A stretch of 40,266 nt of DNA from contig CABXBY010000007.1 in assembly GCA_902510655.1 (NCBI GenBank), forward strand, positions 1 through 40,266. The letters run 5' to 3'. The notes under the pieces were generated by a model. The model was not told where the DNA came from. It saw only the letters and a program-made list of their open reading frames with translations, and searched no databases. Made by a program: the position numbers and the translations under genes. Below are positions 32,745 to 39,775 of this stretch, piece by piece (the first letter of the stretch is position 1; every line of letters begins with the position of its first letter). Source of the stretch: an uncultured Bacteroidota bacterium. Lineage in GTDB: Bacteria; Bacteroidota; Bacteroidia; Flavobacteriales; Flavobacteriaceae.

Positions 32745-33793
32745 TGTGCAGATAAATATGACTTAGATCTTTCAATACTGTTCAGCCTAATGTCTTCCCA
32801 AAACAAATTGACATCAGCCTTATGATAATCCTTAACAGTTGAAAGTAGTAAACGCTTAACAATGCCCATCTTCGGAAGTTTAACTAATATCTTATTATCA
32901 ATACTTTCAATTTTGACTGTCTTTGGGAAAACCTTATTGTTTAAATATAAAAAACCTTTGTGGTCATCATAGTTTGAGGTTTTGTTATCGTCCCATGTAA
33001 TTGGGTTTGAACAAAGTGCATCTTTAATCCATTCTTCACTAATTGTAAAAGAAGCTTTCTGTTTTTTTCTTTCTGACATTAACCTATAAGTATTCCAAGT
33101 AACAAAACCACCAGTTTCATTTTTTTCAATCATTAAATCTAATGTTTTAAAATCATCATTAGTTATTTTTGTTCCGATTAAATATGCTGCAACTAATTTA
33201 TTTTTTAGAGGTTTACCATCAAAAAATTCCTGAAGAAGTCTTTTGGCATGTCCAGAACCTTGGCTGTGTCCAGCAATAATTATTGGTCTGTCATTATTAT
33301 ATTCCTTCATGTATGTAGTAAAAGCTTCTTTTACATCATTGTATGCCATTTCATAAGCTTCTTTACCACCATTTTTCCAAAAAGATTCTCTAAAAACTCT
33401 TAAATGTGCTTGCCTGTAGTAGGGAACATATATATCACCAGTTGAAAACCACGCTGAGGCTTGATATTTAACTGAGGAACCTAAAACATATGATCTTGTA
33501 GTGTTATCATATATGTCTGCATTCCATCTTGTATTGTTTTTATCTGTCAGTAGAGTTGGATATATAAAGAAAACATCAACAGGAAGTTTTGAATCATCAA
33601 AATTGAATTCTTCAAAAACAGTTTGGTCTCCATTTGGATGAACAGCCCAAGAACTCAAATTAGTATAATCTGGTGCTTTTGACAATTTAAACTCTTTAAA
33701 TGACTCAGTATTATATACAACTGGTTTATTGCTCTCAGATAATAACCCACAAGAGTTAAGCAATAAAAAAAATATTAAATAAAATGGTTTCAT
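32741..33793 (-). CDS. DUF3089 alpha/beta-hydrolase lipoprotein
   Basis: A 350-residue predicted lipoprotein from ATG 33793 (MKPFYLIFFLLLNSC, Cys15). A TTG three codons upstream is not needed. The DUF3089 pattern is clear: VDVFFIYPTLLTD near the start, WFSTGDIYVPYYRQAH, and the nucleophile elbow IIAGHSQGSGHAKRLLQEFF (GHSQG), followed by LVAAYLIGTKI. The family is predicted to be lipases or esterases; no substrate is known for this group. It is the first gene of the operon and its TGA overlaps the receptor GTG, so it is translationally coupled to metal uptake genes. Why a hydrolase is wired there is unclear. Confidence 0.88.
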   Translation of the reverse strand: MKPFYLIFFLLLNSCGLLSESNKPVVYNTESFKEFKLSKAPDYTNLSSWAVHPNGDQTVFEEFNFDDSKLPVDVFFIYPTLLTDKNNTRWNADIYDNTTRSYVLGSSVKYQASAWFSTGDIYVPYYRQAHLRVFRESFWKNGGKEAYEMAYNDVKEAFTTYMKEYNNDRPIIIAGHSQGSGHAKRLLQEFFDGKPLKNKLVAAYLIGTKITNDDFKTLDLMIEKNETGGFVTWNTYRLMSERKKQKASFTISEEWIKDALCSNPITWDDNKTSNYDDHKGFLYLNNKVFPKTVKIESIDNKILVKLPKMGIVKRLLLSTVKDYHKADVNLFWEDIRLNSIERSKSYLSAQ

Positions 33794-33872
33794 ACTCAAC
33801 AAAAATCAAATATCGTGCAATATATTTATTTTATTGATTCAAAGAATTATTAGTAAACTAAAGAATACCTTT

Positions 33873-34610
33873 TTACTCTAATATAATAGTCCTGTTTGAG
33901 GGATTAAATGGAGTATCTATAAGATCACCATTTGAATCAATAAGTTCTAATTTAAAATTAATTTTTCCTAAAGGCAATCCTTCAATGTAATATGGAGCCC
34001 ACTCATCAATAGTAAACTGATTTAGTGTTTCAAGCGTCTTATCATTTACGATTGTTACTCTAACTTTATTACCATCAGATGAAATTTTAGTATTTACTAA
34101 ATAAAAATCTAACAGAAGTTTTTTTGTATCCTCCCCACTGTATTTACCTTTTGGTCTACTGTAAAAAAGAAACTCGCTTGACAGATCTACGTCTTGGTTA
34201 TCTCCAATCTGTGTTAAAACATGTGCTTGAGAATTTTTTACAGACTCATGATAAGATCTTGATAAAAAAGCCAAAACAACACTACCATCATCAATTTCTT
34301 TTTCAAAGTCATTTGAATATTGAGCAAAATAAGGACCGTTATTAACAATGAAATGAATATGTTGACCCTTCGCAGAATTAGCTAATTTATATTCAAACTC
34401 TTTTGGTGTTTGTATACCTAGCTGATAATCATCTAACTCGTATGAAAAAGAATATCCGTTTTCAACTTTGTTAGTCTCTTTTAAAGAGAGTTTAGAATTC
34501 TCATAACTTGGTGATCCATTAATTTTATGAACTGTAATTTTTTCAACAGAGCAGGAAATAAAACTAAAAAGAAATAATAATAAAATAGAGTTTAGAGTGA
34601 TTTTATTCAT
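33873..34610 (-). CDS. Lipoprotein of unknown function
   Basis: A 245-residue predicted lipoprotein (NSILLLFLFSFISC, lipidation Cys at 20). The mature part is beta-rich. The clearest block is KGQHIHFIVNNGPYFAQYSN, followed by FLSRSYHESVKNSQAHVLTQ, KLLLDFYLVNTKISSDGNK, EWAPYYIEGLPLGKINFKLE and a final FNPSNRTIILE. Similar flavobacterial proteins are annotated loosely as phosphopeptide-binding or hypothetical. The H-x-H and Y-x-x-Y/HES groups may bind something, but I cannot assign a fold. It stands alone with an 85-bp gap upstream and shows no close operon partner. Confidence 0.72.
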   Translation of the reverse strand: MNKITLNSILLLFLFSFISCSVEKITVHKINGSPSYENSKLSLKETNKVENGYSFSYELDDYQLGIQTPKEFEYKLANSAKGQHIHFIVNNGPYFAQYSNDFEKEIDDGSVVLAFLSRSYHESVKNSQAHVLTQIGDNQDVDLSSEFLFYSRPKGKYSGEDTKKLLLDFYLVNTKISSDGNKVRVTIVNDKTLETLNQFTIDEWAPYYIEGLPLGKINFKLELIDSNGDLIDTPFNPSNRTIILE

Positions 34611-34695
34611 GTACGATGTTTTACTAATTATAAAATTAAAAAAATAAAGAATAACAATTTATTATAAATTCAAATTATTTAAATAAATAATTATA

Positions 34696-35493
34696 CTACC
34701 ACTCTCTTTGTTTGTTAGTTTTTTCTAAATCTAAAAGATCTTTTTCAGAAATAACCTTTAAAAAGGAAGGGTGTTGTTCAATAGCATGCTCTATTCTTTC
34801 AACAATACTTTCAACAGATTCATTTTCATAATCAATATCTAATGGTTTTTTAATTTCCATAGATTGAAGAATATTTCGTTTTTTAATTCTAATACCCTTT
34901 TTATCAAAAGATCTTCTAAATCCATCTATTACAATTGGAACTACTATTGGGTTATATTTCTTAATTATATGAGCAGTTCCTCTTCTAATTGGTTTAAAAG
35001 GAGTTGTAGTTCCTTGCGGAAATGTGATAACCCAGCCGTCATCAAGAGCTTTTCCGATATTTCCTATATCACTCATTTTAACTTGTCGTTTTACATCCTC
35101 TCCTTTAGACCTCCAAGTTCTTTCAATAGAAACTGAACCCACATATGCTAATATTCGAGGAAGAAGACCAGCTTTCATAGTTTCTTTAGCTGCAACATAA
35201 TAAATATTGAGTTTTGGCTCCCATAAATAAGTCATGTTTTTAATTGAATCTACTCTTCCACTTAAACTTGCATTAAATACATGTATCATAGCAGCAACAT
35301 CGGCAAAATAAGTTTGATGATTTGAGACAAACAAAACATTATTTTCAGGCAAAGATTTTATAACATCCGATCCTTCAATTTTTAGTTTATTAAAACGATT
35401 AAATCTTTGGTGTGTCAGCACACCCAGAACTCGAATTAACCACTTCTTAACAAACAGGATGTGTCCGAAAGGATTCCTTTTTAAAAAACTCAC
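34696..35493 (-). CDS. 1-acyl-sn-glycerol-3-phosphate acyltransferase-like (PlsC family)
   Basis: A 265-residue PlsC-type acyltransferase for phospholipid synthesis. Motif I is SNHQTYFADVAAM, in which five residues separate H59 and D65 instead of the usual four. Motif III is ITFPQGTTTPFKP, replacing the canonical FPEGTR. Motif IV is IVVPIVIDGFR. The deviations look lineage-typical rather than inactivating, but that is from memory. The start is GTG at 35493; there is no ATG near enough. The C-terminus EDLLDLEKTNKQREW-like (EKDLLDLEKTNKQREW) is charged. It likely sits at the cytoplasmic face of the inner membrane. A 27-nt gap separates it from the Nudix gene upstream. Confidence 0.87.
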   Translation of the reverse strand: MSFLKRNPFGHILFVKKWLIRVLGVLTHQRFNRFNKLKIEGSDVIKSLPENNVLFVSNHQTYFADVAAMIHVFNASLSGRVDSIKNMTYLWEPKLNIYYVAAKETMKAGLLPRILAYVGSVSIERTWRSKGEDVKRQVKMSDIGNIGKALDDGWVITFPQGTTTPFKPIRRGTAHIIKKYNPIVVPIVIDGFRRSFDKKGIRIKKRNILQSMEIKKPLDIDYENESVESIVERIEHAIEQHPSFLKVISEKDLLDLEKTNKQREW

Positions 35494-35520
35494 ACAATAA
35501 TTTTTGGTTTGACAAATGTA

Positions 35521-36159
35521 TTAAGAATTAACCATTTGTTTAAATAATAAAACAAATTCATGAATCATAATTGCTGTAGCTCCCCATAAAATATGATTAT
35601 CAATCAGAAAACTAGGTACTTTTTGTGTTGAATTATTTACTTCAACAACAGATTCAATTATATCCATATTTAAAATATAATCAAGTTTAGGACTTAAAAT
35701 TAGAGACACCTCCTTTAAATCAGGAACAAATTTTGGTGTTTTACTAGAATATCCTACAAAAGGAAAAACATTAAAATTACTAGGAGGAATATAAACCGAA
35801 GACAATTCACCAACAATTTCAATATCATCTCTATGTAATCCTATTTCTTCGTACGTTTCTCTTAAAGCCGTGTCTTTTAAAGATTTATCTAATCTATCAA
35901 CTTTACCACCTGGAAGACTAATTTGATTAGAATGTACTCCTTTATATTTATTTCTTAACATAAGTACTAATCTAGTATCATTATTACTGTCAGGGTAGAA
36001 AAGCATTAAAACTGAAGCTGTTTTAGAATCTTTAGGAATAAATTTTTTTTTAAGATGCTTAATTCTAGCTGGAGGAGCAATTTTTAATAAATAATCATGT
36101 CCAGGAAGCTTATAATCGTTTATTTTTAATAAATAATTTTTAAAATCTGTAAAATGCAT
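35521..36159 (-). CDS. Nudix hydrolase, CoA pyrophosphatase (NUDT7/YeaB-like)
   Basis: 212 residues. The Nudix box reads GGKVDRLDKSLKDTALRETYEEIGL, that is G-x5-D-x7-RETYEEIGL, with Asp at the first acidic position. Just before it is the CoA-pyrophosphatase signature RNKYKGVHSNQISLPGG, and after it VGELSSVYIPPSNFNVFPFVG, both typical of the CoA-specific group. It hydrolyses CoA or oxidised CoA to 4'-phosphopantetheine and ADP-3'-phosphate. The start ATG (36159-36157) abuts the ATG of the plus-strand cyclophilin (36154-36156) with no spacing. N-terminal similarity (FKNYLLKINDYKLPG) supports this start. Confidence 0.92.
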   Translation of the reverse strand: MHFTDFKNYLLKINDYKLPGHDYLLKIAPPARIKHLKKKFIPKDSKTASVLMLFYPDSNNDTRLVLMLRNKYKGVHSNQISLPGGKVDRLDKSLKDTALRETYEEIGLHRDDIEIVGELSSVYIPPSNFNVFPFVGYSSKTPKFVPDLKEVSLILSPKLDYILNMDIIESVVEVNNSTQKVPSFLIDNHILWGATAIMIHEFVLLFKQMVNS

Positions 36160-36828
36160 TTTTATAAAATACTTTTAATTAGCCTTTTGTTAATTTCATG
36201 TAAAGGTAAGGTAGAACAACCTGTAAAAACAGAAATAAAAAAAATAACTAAAAAGATACCAAAACAAACCAAAAAAGAGTTTTTATTGAATGATGATAAT
36301 GCTATCCCATTCTTTTTTGAATACGGAAAAACAAATAAAGAAAATAAAGTAAGAATAATTACATCCTATGGAAATATTGATATTGAACTATTCATCAATA
36401 CGCCATATCATAGAGCTAATTTTATTTATTTAACAAAAAATAAATATTTTGAAGGTGAGTATTTTCACAGAGTTGTAAAAGATTTTATAATTCAAGGTGG
36501 AAATTCTGATAATATCAGTACTTCAAAAAAAAGAAGAAAAATAGGGAGATACTTATTGCCACCTGATACAAAAAAAGGTCATAAACACCATAGAGGAATA
36601 ATCTCAATGCCAAGCAGTGAAATTGAAAATCCTTATAAACTAGCTTCTCCTTATGAATTTTTCATAGTTAAGAAAAAAGATGGTGCTTATCATCTCGACA
36701 AAAACTATACAGCTTTTGGAAAAGTTATTAAAGGTATGGAGGTTGTTGATAAAATTTCAAATTTAGAAACAGACAAGAGAGAGTGGCCACTTGATAATGT
36801 TCGTTTTAAGATTGAAGTCATTCAATAG
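36154..36828 (+). CDS. Peptidyl-prolyl cis-trans isomerase, cyclophilin-type lipoprotein
   Basis: A 224-residue lipoprotein (MHFYKILLISLLLISC, Cys16) with a Lys-rich spacer (KTEIKKITKKIPKQTKK) and a cyclophilin domain from about residue 60. The domain contains TSYGNIDIELFINTPYHRAN, then YFHRVVKDFIIQGG with the catalytic Arg, the Phe and the Gln in place, RGIISMPSS, EFFIVKK and YTAFGKVIKGMEVVDKI. It catalyses proline isomerisation in periplasmic protein folding. The start codon touches the start codon of the Nudix gene on the other strand (ATGCAT), so the promoter must lie in the Nudix coding region or the mRNA is nearly leaderless. Confidence 0.92.
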   Translation: MHFYKILLISLLLISCKGKVEQPVKTEIKKITKKIPKQTKKEFLLNDDNAIPFFFEYGKTNKENKVRIITSYGNIDIELFINTPYHRANFIYLTKNKYFEGEYFHRVVKDFIIQGGNSDNISTSKKRRKIGRYLLPPDTKKGHKHHRGIISMPSSEIENPYKLASPYEFFIVKKKDGAYHLDKNYTAFGKVIKGMEVVDKISNLETDKREWPLDNVRFKIEVIQ

Positions 36829-36870
36829 GTATTTCTTATGTAAATTCATATTTTTATAACAAATACTAAT

Positions 36871-37794
36871 ATGACAATAAATCAACTCAAATATGTTCTT
36901 GCGCTTTACAAACACAAAAATTTTACAACTGCAGCTCAAAAATCTTTAGTATCTCAACCTTCTTTAAGTATGCAAATACAAAAGCTAGAAAAAGAATTAA
37001 ATACTAAAATATTTGATAGATCAAAAAAACCTATTGAAACAACTGAAATCGGAGAAAAACTAATTAAACAATTTCGGATTATAGTTAGTGAATCTTTGAA
37101 AGTCAAAGATTTAATAAATTATCAAAAAAATAAAATAATTGGAAATTTAAATATTGGAATAAGCTCTACATTAGAATCTACAATACTTCCAATTTTCACA
37201 AAAAATTTATTAGAAAAATTTCCTGAAATAAATTTTAAATACACTACAAATAATAGCAAGTTTCTTTATGACTCATTAAACAATAATGAACTTGATTTTG
37301 TTATAGGAATAACTCCGTTAAATAATTCAAATTTAACTGTCAGACCACTTTACTATGAGCCAATATTAATGGTAATTCCAGAAAATTTTAAAAATGACGA
37401 AGCAACAGAAGTTGAGCTAAGTAAGATTAATTCAAAAGACATATTAATACCGGAAAAAGAAAACGAATTTCGAAATACAATTGATAATATTTTTCTTTCA
37501 GAAACTTACAATGAAAAATTTAAAAATAATAGTTTAGAAACTTTAGTAAACTTGTCTATTAATGGAAATGGGATTGCTTTTATACCTTACTTAAATTTTT
37601 TAAACTTAGCAGATCAACACAAAGACAAGGTTTTTAAATTTAAGGCGCCTGAGCCTGCCAGAGAAATTAGTGTAGTATTTAAAAATAATAATCTAAAAAA
37701 ACATATTCTTGAAGAAGTGTTTTTGTTGCTTAAAAATTCCTTAAAAAAAATTCAATCTTTTACAGACGTTAAAATTATTAATACTAAAATTTAA
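36871..37794 (+). CDS. LysR-family regulator, OxyR-like but without cysteines
   Basis: 307 residues. N-terminal winged HTH (ALYKHKNFTTAAQKSLVSQPSLSMQIQKLE) with the text NQLKYVLALYKH and FDRSKKPIETTEIGEKL that marks the OxyR-like branch of Bacteroidota. The two-lobed effector domain follows (IGNLNIGISSTLESTILPIF, ELDFVIGITPL, LYYEPILMVIPENF). In OxyR the redox loop reads GHCFR..; here the aligned part is KENEFRNTIDNIF and there is no cysteine in the entire protein, so it cannot sense peroxide through a disulfide. It may sense another ligand or be constitutive. It ends with a 4-bp overlap with the convergent small gene. Confidence 0.9.
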   Translation: MTINQLKYVLALYKHKNFTTAAQKSLVSQPSLSMQIQKLEKELNTKIFDRSKKPIETTEIGEKLIKQFRIIVSESLKVKDLINYQKNKIIGNLNIGISSTLESTILPIFTKNLLEKFPEINFKYTTNNSKFLYDSLNNNELDFVIGITPLNNSNLTVRPLYYEPILMVIPENFKNDEATEVELSKINSKDILIPEKENEFRNTIDNIFLSETYNEKFKNNSLETLVNLSINGNGIAFIPYLNFLNLADQHKDKVFKFKAPEPAREISVVFKNNNLKKHILEEVFLLLKNSLKKIQSFTDVKIINTKI

Positions 37795-37976
37795 ACTTCT
37801 ACGTAATAAAGATGTGGGTTTTGAAATTTAAAATTCTTAGCCCAAATCATTAACTCAGTATATTCGTGTGGTAAAAGTTTTTTTGATGCTTTTTCAAGCT
37901 CTCTTTTAAATAATTTAGGATTAAAGCTAACTTTTTTTAAAACCTCAACTGTGTACTTATAAATGGTTCTAGACAT
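37791..37976 (-). CDS. Small conserved hypothetical protein (61 aa)
   Basis: A 61-residue cytoplasmic, Lys-rich protein opening MSRTIYKYTVEVLKKVSFNP and continuing KLFKRELEKASKKLLPHEYT. It is helical by composition and has no membrane segment. I recognise the opening as a small protein conserved in flavobacteria, without known function. It has a single transcription direction against the LysR gene and overlaps it by four bases at the 3' ends. A 56-bp gap separates it from the DUF4442 gene downstream. Confidence 0.75.
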   Translation of the reverse strand: MSRTIYKYTVEVLKKVSFNPKLFKRELEKASKKLLPHEYTELMIWAKNFKFQNPHLYYVEV

Positions 37977-38032
37977 GTAATTAGTTTAAATTAAGATAAG
38001 TATTATATCTAATTTAAAATGCAAATAAAATG

Positions 38033-38503
38033 TTAATAGTTATCTTTTGATCGAAGTTTTATACTCCAATTAAAGGAAAATTCAGAAACAATATCCCCTT
38101 TTTCATCAACTCCATTGGTTTTAATAGTAATTGTTTGAGCTTCTTTTGTCTTTACGGCCTGATTAACCAGTTCGTCTAACAACTCACCATTTCCATAAGT
38201 AAACAATATCTTTCCTACAGCTTTTTTAGTGAACTTTGAAGATGACCCAACTAAAAGCATAGCTATATTTTGACCACTATTTTTAATTTTATTTTGAAGT
38301 AATAGTCCTCCAGGCATTTCAGCAGCCATACCTTGTACAGCCCAAAAAAGAGATTTAAATGGGTTTTTGTTAATAAAGCCAAGCTTTACTCTAACAACAC
38401 ATTTATTACTTTCTTCTGAGTCTACTCTAACTCCGCAAATCCATGCAGCTGGAAGCCAGAAAAATGTCATTTGATTTTTTATAAAAAGAGTTAGTTTTTG
38501 CAT
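38033..38503 (-). CDS. DUF4442 hotdog-fold protein (thioesterase-like)
   Basis: 156 residues. FFWLPAAWICGVRVDSEES, KLGFINKNPFKSLFWAVQGM and AAEMPGGLLLQNKI fit DUF4442, which adopts the hotdog fold related to acyl-CoA thioesterases of the PaaI type. The asparagine and W..QGMAAEM pattern forms the usual central helix. The substrate is unknown; a fatty-acyl thioester is the likely class. It stands 42 nt after trxB in the same direction, so it may be read through from trxB. Confidence 0.83.
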   Translation of the reverse strand: MQKLTLFIKNQMTFFWLPAAWICGVRVDSEESNKCVVRVKLGFINKNPFKSLFWAVQGMAAEMPGGLLLQNKIKNSGQNIAMLLVGSSSKFTKKAVGKILFTYGNGELLDELVNQAVKTKEAQTITIKTNGVDEKGDIVSEFSFNWSIKLRSKDNY

Positions 38504-38545
38504 TTTTAATAGTTTAGTATAAATATACTAATTAAAAAATTATCC

Positions 38546-39487
38546 TTATTCAAGACTTGCTAAATATCTTTCAGCATCTAAAGCTGCCATACAACCAGTA
38601 CCTGCAGCTGTAACGGCTTGTCTATAATCCTTATCTTGAACATCACCAGAAGCAAAAACTCCCGGACGATTTGTGTGTGTGGACTTTCCCTTTGTAATAA
38701 CATATCCTGAATCATCCATGTCTAATTGACCTTTGAAAATATCTGTATTGGGTTTATGTCCTATAGCTATAAAAAGACCAGTTACAGGGACATTAGTAAT
38801 TTCTTGAGTTTGATTATTTATTATACTAACGCCTTCAACAACATCTTTTCCTAAAACTTCTTTAATTTCAGAATAGTACTTAACATCAATATTGTCTCTT
38901 GATTCAACTCTATGTTGCATTGCCTTGGATGCTCTCATTTCACCTTTTCTCACAATCATAGTTACTTTAGAACATATATTAGCTAAATATGTTGCTTCTT
39001 CAGCTGCAGTATCTCCACCTCCAACAATTGCAACATCTTGACCTTTATAAAAAAATCCGTCGCATACAGCACATGCAGAAACTCCACCTCCTCTTAATCT
39101 TTGTTCTGAGGGAATACCTAAATATTTTGCAGTTGCACCTGTTGAGATAATTACACTTTCTGCCTCAATTTCAATATTATTATCAACTGTTATTTTGTGA
39201 ATTCCACCTGGTTTATCACTTAAATTAACTTGAGTTACTAAGCCAATTCTAACATCTGTTCCAAATCTTTCTGCTTGCTTTTGTAACTCAACCATCATTG
39301 TTGGACCATCAACTCCATCAGGATAACCAGGAAAATTATCAACTTCTGTTGTTGTTGTTAATTGTCCGCCGGGCTCCATTCCTGTATACAAAACTGGTTT
39401 TAAATCTGCTCTTGAAGCATAAATAGCAGCAGTGTAACCTGCTGGTCCAGATCCTATAATTAGGTTTTTAATTCTTTCTGTAGACAT
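38546..39487 (-). CDS. trxB: Thioredoxin-disulfide reductase TrxB
   Basis: Reduces oxidised thioredoxin with NADPH. The 313 residues have the FAD motif IIGSGPAGYTAAIYASRA (from about residue 10), the active-site disulfide CAVC (C139, C142) followed by DGFFYKGQ, the NADPH motif VAIVGGGDTAAEEA, and the C-terminal FAD segment GVFASGDVQDKDYRQAVTAA. The length is standard for the low-molecular-weight bacterial enzyme. The ATG at 39487 gives a normal N-terminus. The thioredoxin partner is not encoded in the window. Confidence 0.97.
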   Translation of the reverse strand: MSTERIKNLIIGSGPAGYTAAIYASRADLKPVLYTGMEPGGQLTTTTEVDNFPGYPDGVDGPTMMVELQKQAERFGTDVRIGLVTQVNLSDKPGGIHKITVDNNIEIEAESVIISTGATAKYLGIPSEQRLRGGGVSACAVCDGFFYKGQDVAIVGGGDTAAEEATYLANICSKVTMIVRKGEMRASKAMQHRVESRDNIDVKYYSEIKEVLGKDVVEGVSIINNQTQEITNVPVTGLFIAIGHKPNTDIFKGQLDMDDSGYVITKGKSTHTNRPGVFASGDVQDKDYRQAVTAAGTGCMAALDAERYLASLE

Positions 39488-39589
39488 ATAAATAATTTAA
39501 AAAGTAAATTTAAAATATTTGATCAATTGCTTAACAAAAATCTATAAAAAGTTATCATCAAAAATATTATTCATTATTATTCAGTATTA

Positions 39590-39620
39590 TTTGATGATTT
39601 TTGAAATAATACTATATTTG
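39590..39620 (+). promoter_or_regulatory. Consensus Bacteroidota promoter of tRNA-Pro
   Basis: TTTG (39590-39593), exactly 19 nt, then TATATTTG (39613-39620), a perfect -33/-7 pair, 11 nt before the tRNA. The spacer contains an inverted repeat AGTATTATTT (39583-39592) / AAATAATACT (39604-39613) that overlaps both boxes. Confidence 0.85.
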
Positions 39621-39631
39621 CTGCCGGTTTA

Positions 39632-39706
39632 CGGGGTGTAGCGTAGCCCGGTTATCGCGCCGCGTTTGGGACGCGGAGGTCGCAGGTTCGAATCCTGCCA
39701 CCCCGA
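39632..39706 (+). tRNA. tRNA-Pro (anticodon TGG)
   Basis: Acceptor CGGGGTG / CACCCCG with discriminator A39706. Anticodon stem CCGCG / CGCGG with loop TTTGGGA gives anticodon TGG. T-arm GCAGG-TTCGAAT-CCTGC. The C1 start with a C-G first pair is normal for tRNA-Pro. CCA is not encoded. Confidence 0.97.
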
Positions 39707-39707
39707 C

Positions 39708-39739
39708 AAAAAAACCTCTTCATATGAAGAGGTTTTTTT
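39708..39739. terminator. Bidirectional terminator between tRNA-Pro and the AraC-type gene
   Basis: CCTCTTCAT/ATGAAGAGG forms an 18-nt perfect palindrome (39715-39732) flanked by seven A and seven T, so it can stop transcription from the tRNA and from the minus-strand gene ending at 39776. Confidence 0.92.
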
Positions 39740-39775
39740 ATTGAAATAAATCAGTAAATAACTTAAAATATTGTT

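Noticed and set aside
36871-37794. Calling the LysR gene oxyR
   Set aside because: It has no cysteine, so the defining sensor is missing; only OxyR-like is supported.
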